Shown: piece after piece, positions 57,687-64,000 of the stretch
Position numbering within the stretch: the first letter of the stretch is position 1
Layout: the number at the start of each line of letters is the position of its first letter
Source of the DNA: a bacterium
GTDB taxonomy: Bacteria; Myxococcota; UBA727; JAUIJE01
DNA: 64,000 bases
Assembly (NCBI GenBank): GCA_030431455.1
Contig: JAUIJE010000001.1
Span: 372,001-436,000, forward strand
Direction of reading: 5' to 3'
Program-made: the position numbers and the translations under genes
The notes under the pieces: generated by a model
Database searches by the model: none
The model's input: the letters and a program-made list of their open reading frames with translations, nothing else
What the model was told of the DNA's origin: nothing

Positions 57687-58550
57687 ATGACCGATGTCCT
57701 GTCCCAGCTCGTCGACCTCCTCGCCCTCGAACAGATCGAAGAGAACCTCTTCCGCGGCCAATCCCAGGACCTGGGCTGGGGCCTGGTGTTCGGCGGCCAA
57801 GTGCTGGGCCAGGCCCTGTCGGCCGCGGTCCAGACCGTGCCCAAAGACCGCAAGGTGCACTCCCTGCACGCGTATTTTCTGCGGCCGGGGGACGCCAAAA
57901 AACCCATCGTGTACGACGTGGACCGCATCCGCGACGGCAAGAGCTTCACCACCCGCCGGGTGGTCGCGATCCAGAACGGCCGCCCCATCTTCAACTTCTC
58001 GGCCTCGTTTCAGATCGAAGAAGAGGGCTTCGACCACGCCGACGAGATGCCCGCGGGCATCCCCGGCCCCGAGGGCATCAAGAACGAACAGACCCTGTGG
58101 CAAGAGCGGGAGCACCTCATCCCCGCCCCCTTCCGCGACCGGGCCCTGGCCGAACGGCCCATCGAGCTGCGCAGCGTCGACCCCCAAGACCCCTTCAACC
58201 CCAAAAAGCTAGAGCCCCAAAACGCGGTGTGGGTCCGGGCCATCGCCCCGCTCCCCGACGACGACGCCCTGCACCGGTATCTGCTCGCGTACTGCAGTGA
58301 CTTTGCGTTCGTGACCACCTCGTTGCGGCCCCACGCCGCGAGCTGGGTCTCGCCCAAGTTTCAGGTCGCCAGCATCGACCACGCGATGTGGTTTCATCGG
58401 CCCTTCCGCGTCGACCAGTGGCTGCTCCACGTGATCGAGAGCCCCTCCGCGTCGGGGGCGCGGGGGTTGGTGCGCGGGCAGTTCTTCACCCAGGACGGGG
58501 CGCTGGTGGCGTCCACCATCCAAGAGGGCCTGCAGCGCCGGCGGGGCTGA
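57687..58550 (+). CDS. tesB: Acyl-CoA thioesterase II
   Basis: 287 residues, matching E. coli TesB (286). The double hotdog is recognisable: FRGQSQDLGWGLVFGGQVLGQAL, VHSLHAYFLRPGD, and in the second half the ASIDHAMWFHRPFRVDQWLL segment with the catalytic Asp/His. It hydrolyses medium- to long-chain acyl-CoAs to free fatty acids. The ATG is preceded by TATTTC at the leaderless distance, which excludes the earlier ATG at 57658. Confidence 0.95.
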   Translation: MTDVLSQLVDLLALEQIEENLFRGQSQDLGWGLVFGGQVLGQALSAAVQTVPKDRKVHSLHAYFLRPGDAKKPIVYDVDRIRDGKSFTTRRVVAIQNGRPIFNFSASFQIEEEGFDHADEMPAGIPGPEGIKNEQTLWQEREHLIPAPFRDRALAERPIELRSVDPQDPFNPKKLEPQNAVWVRAIAPLPDDDALHRYLLAYCSDFAFVTTSLRPHAASWVSPKFQVASIDHAMWFHRPFRVDQWLLHVIESPSASGARGLVRGQFFTQDGALVASTIQEGLQRRRG

Positions 58551-59761
58551 TGGACCAGCTGTTCACCTTTCCGCCGGACTTCACCCGGGCCCAGCGCAAG
58601 CAGGCCCGCATCTGCGCGATCCTGGCCGCCCTCGCGGGGTTTTTTCATGTGTTGCAGGGAGCCTACTTCTGGTGGCGCGGCTTGGACGTGTACGCGGTGG
58701 GCAACCTCTTCTCCGTGCTCGCCTACCTGGCCGCGATCGTGCTCATCCTGCGCGCCCGGGTGATGGCCGGGGTGCTGGTGGTGGGGCTGGAGCTGCTCGT
58801 GTACGTCAGCGCCTGTGCTGTGACATTGGGCTTCGACGCCGGGTTCTATTGGTACTACCTGACCATCACCATCGTCGCCTACATGATGTTCCGCCTCGAC
58901 CAAAAGTGGCCCCGGCGGGCTTGGCTGTTCGGCTTTGGCCTTTCCGGGGTGGCGGTGACCTGGGTGTCCCGGTGGACGTTCGCCCCCGACCACGTCACCG
59001 AGACCACCCTCGAACAGATCTACGCCATCAACGTCACCACCAACGTGCTCGTGCTCTGGGCCGCGGGGGCCTTCTTCGCGTCGGTGTCCGAAGCCGCGGA
59101 GCAAGAGGCCGAGCGGGAGCGTCTCCGGGCGGAGAAGCTGCTGCTCAACATCCTCCCCGCCCCCATCGCCGAGCGGCTCAAGAGCGAGCCGGACAAGACC
59201 ATCGCGGACCATTTCACGTCGGTGACGGTGCTTTTCTCCGACATTTGCGGATTTACCGAAATGTCCAGCCGCATCGGCACCGACGAGCTCATCGGCATCC
59301 TCAACGACATCTTCTCGCGCTTCGATCGGCTGGCCACCCGCCACGGGCTCGAGAAGATCAAGACCATCGGCGACGCCTACATGGTGGTGGGGGGCCTGCC
59401 GCTCCCCGTCGAGGAACACGCCCGCCGGGTGGCGGACATGGCCTTGGACATGCGGCAGGCGCTGGCCGAGTTCTGCGCCGAGACCGAACACAACATCGAC
59501 GTGCGCATCGGCATCCACACCGGGCCGGTGGTGGCCGGGGTCATCGGCATCGAAAAGCTCGCCTACGATCTGTGGGGCGACACCGTGAACGTGGCCAGCC
59601 GCATGGAGTCGCACGGGGCCCGCGGCCGCATCCAGGTGTCCGCCAGCACCCGGGCCCTGCTCGACGACGCGGCCTTTGACATCGAGGACCGCGGCACCAT
59701 CGAGGTCAAGGGCAAGGGGCCGATGGCCGCCTACTGGCTGAACGGACGGCGGGCGGCATGA
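58550..59761 (+). CDS. Membrane-bound class III adenylate/guanylate cyclase
   Basis: 403 residues; ATG overlaps the tesB stop (TGATG). Six transmembrane helices (about 20-190) are followed by a coiled linker and a catalytic domain with LFSDICGFTEMSS (metal Asp), KIKTIGDAYMVVGG, HTGPVVAGVIG and LWGDTVNVASRME (the Asn/Arg transition-state pair). It makes cAMP (or cGMP) as a second messenger. The stop overlaps the next start (ATGA), so it is co-translated with arfB. Confidence 0.93.
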   Translation: MDQLFTFPPDFTRAQRKQARICAILAALAGFFHVLQGAYFWWRGLDVYAVGNLFSVLAYLAAIVLILRARVMAGVLVVGLELLVYVSACAVTLGFDAGFYWYYLTITIVAYMMFRLDQKWPRRAWLFGFGLSGVAVTWVSRWTFAPDHVTETTLEQIYAINVTTNVLVLWAAGAFFASVSEAAEQEAERERLRAEKLLLNILPAPIAERLKSEPDKTIADHFTSVTVLFSDICGFTEMSSRIGTDELIGILNDIFSRFDRLATRHGLEKIKTIGDAYMVVGGLPLPVEEHARRVADMALDMRQALAEFCAETEHNIDVRIGIHTGPVVAGVIGIEKLAYDLWGDTVNVASRMESHGARGRIQVSASTRALLDDAAFDIEDRGTIEVKGKGPMAAYWLNGRRAA

Positions 59762-60195
59762 GCCAGCTGCGCGACCTCGTCGTCATCGGTCACCGCACGG
59801 TGCCGGCGCGTTTTCTCGACGTGCGGTTCGCGCGGAGCTCGGGGCCTGGCGGCCAAAACGTGAACAAGGTCGAGACCAAGGTCGACCTGCGCCTCGACGT
59901 GAACCGGCTGGTCGAGGTCTTGGCCCCGAGCGTGGCCGCGCGGGTGCGGCATCAGCTGTCGGCCCGGCTCGACGCCGACGGCACCTTGCGGGTGGTGTGC
60001 GACGAGCACCGAGAGCGCGCGCGCAACGTCGCCACCGCCCTCGACCGCATGGAGCAGATGCTTCAGGCCGCGGCCAAGCCCCGCAAGAAACGCCGCGCGA
60101 CCAAGCCCACCCGGGGGAGCAAGGAGCGCCGGCTCAAGGAAAAGAAACGCCGCGCGGGCCTCAAAAAGGACCGGGGCAAAAAGGACTGGACCTGA
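59758..60195 (+). CDS. arfB: Alternative ribosome-rescue factor ArfB (peptidyl-tRNA hydrolase)
   Basis: 145 residues with the GGQ motif in FARSSGPGGQNVNKVETKVDLR, and a long basic tail rich in Lys and Arg that enters the empty mRNA channel of stalled ribosomes. It releases peptides from non-stop complexes. Overlap with the cyclase gene (ATGA, 59758-59761) indicates an operon with tesB and the cyclase. The stop is four bases from the convergent gene. Confidence 0.93.
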   Translation: MSQLRDLVVIGHRTVPARFLDVRFARSSGPGGQNVNKVETKVDLRLDVNRLVEVLAPSVAARVRHQLSARLDADGTLRVVCDEHRERARNVATALDRMEQMLQAAAKPRKKRRATKPTRGSKERRLKEKKRRAGLKKDRGKKDWT

Positions 60196-60199
60196 GCCG

Positions 60200-62405
60200 C
60201 TACCACAGCCACCGGAAGCCGAGATAGATCGACAGCCCGACGTGGGCGGTGATGAGCAGGACCATGAAGCTGGCCAAGCTCACGTGCAGGGCGAGCCACA
60301 ACCGGAAGAACCCCTTGAGCTCGCGGTAGGCCGCGACCTGGAGCTTGAGCAGGATCAGCGCGCGGGCTTGGGCGGAGATGTCGGCGAGGGCGCGGGGGTC
60401 GTTCACCTCGGGCTCGATGTAGTGCATGAACCGTGACAAGGCACGCCGCCGCCGGGGGACATGCAGAATCATTTTGCCGAGGGTGAGCGGGCGCGGGACC
60501 TGGCACAGGTCCATGAGCTCGGCCGCGCGCGCGGGGGAGCCGGTGACGCGTTCGAGCCGGACCCGGCCCTCGGCAAATCGCTCCTCGAGGGTGGTCAGGG
60601 CCAGGAGCTTGCCCTGGGCCGAGGGGATGAGGCCGTACAAGAAGCGGCCGAACACCCCGGTGCTCACCACGATGAACAGCGCCACCCACGTCCACACCGC
60701 GAGCAGATTGCGAAACAAGAACGCGGCGTGAAACGCGATCACCACCGGGCTCATCACCCCCACGAACATGTGAAACGTCAGCCAACGCCGGATCGGGGCC
60801 GCGCGTTTGAGCAGGCCGAGACGTTTGCGCATCGAGTACAGGAAGTTCGAGAGCATGAACAACGTGGCCACGACCCCGATGCCATGTCCCCACAACCCCG
60901 AGGGGCGCAGCAGCCGGTGCAAGGCGTGCTCGTCGCGCTCGGCCACCGGCACGGTGTAGTAGTCGCCCCCGACCCACAAAAGGCCCGCGAACAGCGCGGT
61001 CCCGAGCAGCGCCAACCACACCCCCCCGGACACCCGCCGACGACGGCCGGCCGCGGCCTGGTCGTCGTCCCGGGCCGCGACCTGGCGTTCGCCGGTGTAG
61101 CGGCGCAACGTGACCCCCGGCGCGCTCGAGCAAGGGGGTGGGCAGGCTGCCCCCGATGCAGACAATCACATTGTCGTTGGGCAGCGTCTCTTGGCCGTCC
61201 TGGTGTCGCAGCACCGCCGCGTCGGGACCGATCTCGGCCACCACCGACGACATCACCGCCCGAACGCGCTGGTTGGCCACCAACCGCCCGATGCGTTCGC
61301 GGTTGATCGGCCGGCACCGGGTGAACGCGGCCCGCCGGTGGCTGATCACCACCTCGGCGTCGCTCTCGTCGGCGAGTTGGATCGCGGCCTCCACCGCGCT
61401 GTCCCCCCCGCCGACGACCAGCACCCGGCGCCCGTCGTATTGGCGGGGGTCGGCGAGGCCGAAGGTCACCTTCTGGGCGTGCTCGCCGGGAAGCCCCAGC
61501 CGGCGGGGCGTGCCCCGCACCCCGAGGGCCATCACCACCACCGCGGCGTGGTGCGGGCCCTGGCTGGTGTCGACGACGAACCCGCCGAGGGCGCCTTGCA
61601 CCCCGCCCACCCGGACCCCGTCGGTGATGTCGAGATGGTGGGCGCGCACAATGCGTTTGAACGACGCGATGAGCTCGTCCTTGGTCATCTCATCCGCCCC
61701 GAACGGGCCGTAGCCGGGGATGTCCACGGTGTCGTTCATCACCACTTTGCCGCGCGGGAAGTTCTGCACCGCGCCCCCCACCGCGCCCTGCTCGAACACC
61801 GTGAAGCGCAAGCCCGCTTGGCGGCAGGCCACCGCCGCGGCCAAGCCCGCCGGACCCGCGCCCACGATGATCACGTCGTCGGGGGCGGTGGCCCCCGCGG
61901 CCCGCGCTTGTTGGACCCGGAGCGCGACCCGCGGCCCGATGGACAGGCCTTGGCGCAGGGCGTTTTTGATCAGGCCCATGCCCCCGAGCTCGCCGACCAC
62001 GAACAATCCAGGCACATTGGACTCGAACTGGCCGTCGGTCTGGGGCATCACCGCGCGCTCGCGCGTGCCGAACACCAGCTCGATGGCCCCCACCGGGCAC
62101 TCCGCCGCGCACCGCGAATGGCCGATGCAGTTGGCCGCGGTGACGAGGTGGGCGCGCCCGTCCACCAGCCCGAGGATGTCCCCCTCGGGGCAGGCCTTGA
62201 GGCAGGACAGGCTGCCGATGCAGGTGTCGAGACTGATCACCGGGTGCAGCGACGCGGGCACGGACAGGCCGCTGGCCACCGCGACCTGGAGCCGGTCCCG
62301 GTCGCGCTCACCGCGGCGGGCCCGGACAACGACGAAGACGAAGAAGCCGGCGATCACCACCATGAGCGCGACGAGGCTGGTGGCGTAGAGAACATTGTCG
62401 GCCAT
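60200..62405 (-). CDS. Fe-S flavoprotein/membrane oxidoreductase, apparently frameshifted
   Basis: One frame from ATG 62405 encodes a membrane helix, a two-[4Fe-4S] ferredoxin-type domain (CIGSLSCLKACP and CIGHSRCAAECP), an FAD/NADPH disulphide-reductase-like domain ([27 protein letters not shown]) and ends its meaningful part at PTPLLERAG. From about 61110 the sense continues in another frame (ORF down to 60200) with GVTLRRYTGER and four to five membrane helices with His residues, like a cytochrome b561/ferric-reductase domain. A run of five C (61114-61118, five G in the mRNA) lies at the junction; removing one base joins the frames. Either a real frameshift, a sequencing error or programmed slippage. 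TATTTG (62416-62411) precedes the ATG. Confidence 0.75.
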
Positions 62406-62511
62406 CGTCACAAATACGCAGCCGGGGGCGATCCGTGTGCCGTACTGCACGGTACTGGAAACCTCCCGGGCCCCCGCGCGTGGTGGGGAAAACAAAACAA
62501 ACGGAGGACGT

Positions 62512-63084
62512 ATGCGCGGACACGCGGTGTGGGGGATCGGACTGTTGCTGGGGATGGGGTGCGACGGGGGCGCCATCGGGTTTGGGCCCGCCACCTACGT
62601 GACCAAATCCATTGCCAATGCAAGCAGCCGATCGGGCTCGTGCGTGATCGAGTTCGACGCCCCCGCGTGTTACGAGACGTTTGTCGATCACGACTGCGAC
62701 ATCACCCCGAGCTGCGAGGGGGGGGTGTTGGGGCCTTCCCCGGACAGCCCGTGCCCGGTGTGTTTGCCCGCGGTCGAGGGCGACACCTGCGAGATGGCCG
62801 AGCAAGGCTTGCCCGAGATGCTCGCCCACACCGTGCCCGCGTCCTGCGCCAATTGGTGCAACGCCGACGAGGAGTGTTTCGCGTTCAAGTTCGACACCGC
62901 GTGCGGCGAGGTCTGCGCGGCCCTGCAGGGCGGGATCGACGAGGAGACGGAGTTTGCGATCCAGGAATACGCCACCCGGCGGTGTGGCCTGTGCGGCGAC
63001 ACCGAGGTCACGGTGGAGCGCCTGGGCGCCACCGGTCATTGCGTCGATCACCGATGTGTCTTTGCCGAAGAAGAGGCCGAGTAG
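62512..63084 (+). CDS. Cys-rich lipoprotein
   Basis: 190 residues. The signal ends in LGMGC. About 18 cysteines lie in the mature part in spaced pairs (CDITPSC, CPVC, CANWC, CEECF-like, CGLCGD), predicting several disulphides and export through the VKOR pathway. No family is recognised. CGGAGG is present before the ATG. It is divergent from the flavoprotein gene and its stop is three bases from the convergent acidic protein. Confidence 0.7.
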   Translation: MRGHAVWGIGLLLGMGCDGGAIGFGPATYVTKSIANASSRSGSCVIEFDAPACYETFVDHDCDITPSCEGGVLGPSPDSPCPVCLPAVEGDTCEMAEQGLPEMLAHTVPASCANWCNADEECFAFKFDTACGEVCAALQGGIDEETEFAIQEYATRRCGLCGDTEVTVERLGATGHCVDHRCVFAEEEAE

Positions 63085-63087
63085 GCG

Positions 63088-63339
<252 letters not shown>

Positions 63340-63446
63340 CTCGTCCTCCTGTTCGGTTGCGCGCCGCGAGGTTGCCCCAGGTCGCTCGCCCAGAGAACCC
63401 TTTTCAACCTCGACCCAAGATGCTTTGTGACCCTGCGGAGGACCTT

Positions 63447-63788
63447 ATGGCCAACGAAGGAATGCACGAGCCCATTTCTGAACTCACCGACGAGGTGCGC
63501 GACATGCACCGGGCGATCATCTCGTTGATGGAGGAGCTTGAGGCGGTCGACTGGTACAACCAGCGCGCGTGCGCGACCAAAGACGAAGAGCTCAAGGGCG
63601 TGCTCGAACACAACCGCGACGAGGAGATGGAGCACGCGGCCATGACCCTGGAGTGGATCCGCCGCCGCAGCCCGACCTTCGACAAGGAGCTGCGCGATTG
63701 GTTGTTCACCGACAAGCCCTTGGCCCACCATGGCGGGGACGCGGCCGGCGACGACAGCGGCACCACCGTGGGATCGCTCAAATCCTGA
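63447..63788 (+). CDS. Encapsulated ferritin-like protein (EncFtn)
   Basis: 113 residues with GCGGAGG before the ATG. The EncFtn signature is strong: the LMEELEAVDWYNQRA helix with iron-binding glutamates (about 29-32) and EHNRDEEMEHAAMTLEW with Glu60/His63. It forms an annular decamer with ferroxidase activity inside encapsulin shells. The C-terminal TVGSLKS matches the encapsulin cargo-loading peptide. No shell gene follows in the window: the next gene is a lipoprotein. It is divergent from the acidic-tail protein. Confidence 0.95.
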   Translation: MANEGMHEPISELTDEVRDMHRAIISLMEELEAVDWYNQRACATKDEELKGVLEHNRDEEMEHAAMTLEWIRRRSPTFDKELRDWLFTDKPLAHHGGDAAGDDSGTTVGSLKS

Positions 63789-63826
63789 GCCCGTGCCCGC
63801 CGGCCGGGCGGTGGTACACTGAGGCC

Positions 63827-64000
63827 ATGCGCCGCGGCCCCCTCCTGTTGTTCGTCGTGCTCTTGGGGGCTTGCCCCGACACCACCGGGCCCGCGCCCGA
63901 GCCCGAGGGGTTCGTGGTCGGCCCCAGCCCCTACGTCGAAGACTTCGAGACCGCCGCGGAGAACATGGACCCCGCGGTGCGCGATCAAGGGGTGGGCATC
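63827..64000 (+). CDS. Lipoprotein, truncated by window end
   Basis: 58 residues are visible. The signal peptide ends in LLGAC, followed by a Pro/Glu-rich spacer (PDTTGPAPEPEG) and FVVGPSPYVEDFET. No domain can be named. TACACT (63815-63820, extended by TG) ends six bases before the ATG, another case of the leaderless arrangement. There is no sign of an encapsulin shell sequence. Confidence 0.75.
   Translation, partial: MRRGPLLLFVVLLGACPDTTGPAPEPEGFVVGPSPYVEDFETAAENMDPAVRDQGVGI

Noticed and set aside
60063-61113. Continuation of the upstream flavoprotein frame to 60063
   Set aside because: After about 61110 this frame gives Arg/Gly/Pro-rich shadow sequence, while the other frame encodes clean membrane helices.

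Overview
The window is about 70% GC, densely packed and almost wholly protein coding. I see no rRNA, tRNA, CRISPR array, insertion sequence or phage gene, and no gene-free stretch longer than about 230 bases. The organism is most likely a member of the Myxococcota (or a close deltaproteobacterial relative). The evidence is the many lipoproteins with Asp-Ala-Gly, Pro-Asp-Gly-Gly and (Gly-Asp)n linkers, a DUF1592/DUF1552 pair, a Ser/Thr kinase fused to an ATPase, a CarH-type cobalamin regulator, a bacterial lipoxygenase and an encapsulated ferritin. The order cannot be fixed from this sequence.

Layout. 1-4261: surface lipoproteins (DAG-repeat protein, SGNH hydrolase, FG-GAP propeller) and a CsgG/TolB-like protein. 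4343-6922: a divergent DNA polymerase I. 6998-19000: a small membrane protein, the DUF1592-DUF1552 operon, lipocalin, DUF427, DUF4126, an M20 amidohydrolase, a duplicated-domain lipoprotein and a copper-monooxygenase-like cytochrome lipoprotein. 19206-21428: monomeric NADP isocitrate dehydrogenase. 21522-30121: Ser/Thr kinase-ATPase, lipoxygenase, catalase-related haem protein, epoxide-hydrolase-like enzyme and peroxiredoxin, which looks like a lipid-hydroperoxide (oxylipin) cassette. 30252-36885: GNAT, Ig-like lipoprotein, Kazal inhibitor, a palindromic repeat array, FadH-type dienoyl-CoA reductase, TetR, fatty-acid hydroxylase and methyltransferase. 36932-41735: hotdog protein, RF3, carbonic anhydrase, Cys-cluster protein, thioredoxin-reductase-like flavoprotein and Rrf2. 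41742-49000: secreted GH13 debranching enzyme, somatomedin-B-like/alpha-beta hydrolase lipoprotein, ArsR with two SRPBCC proteins, MFS exporter. 49143-52852: PPK2, cytochrome c, ECF sigma, CarH-like photoreceptor repressor. 53002-55614: VKOR-thioredoxin fusion, OmpA-like and TlpA-like proteins (oxidative folding). 55687-64000: second Cys-cluster protein, zinc-ribbon SDR, TesB, adenylate cyclase, ArfB, a frameshifted Fe-S flavoprotein/membrane protein, cysteine-rich lipoprotein, acidic-tail protein, encapsulated ferritin and a truncated lipoprotein.

Window-wide architecture. Many genes without a Shine-Dalgarno have a TANNNT-like -10 hexamer that ends exactly six bases before the start codon, which predicts leaderless mRNAs. 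Twelve of fifteen convergent gene pairs have their stop codons only 1-9 bases apart, leaving no room for intrinsic terminators. The strongest system-level candidates are the oxylipin cassette, and the CarH-ECF sigma pair with matching triplicate nnACA operators in two promoter regions.
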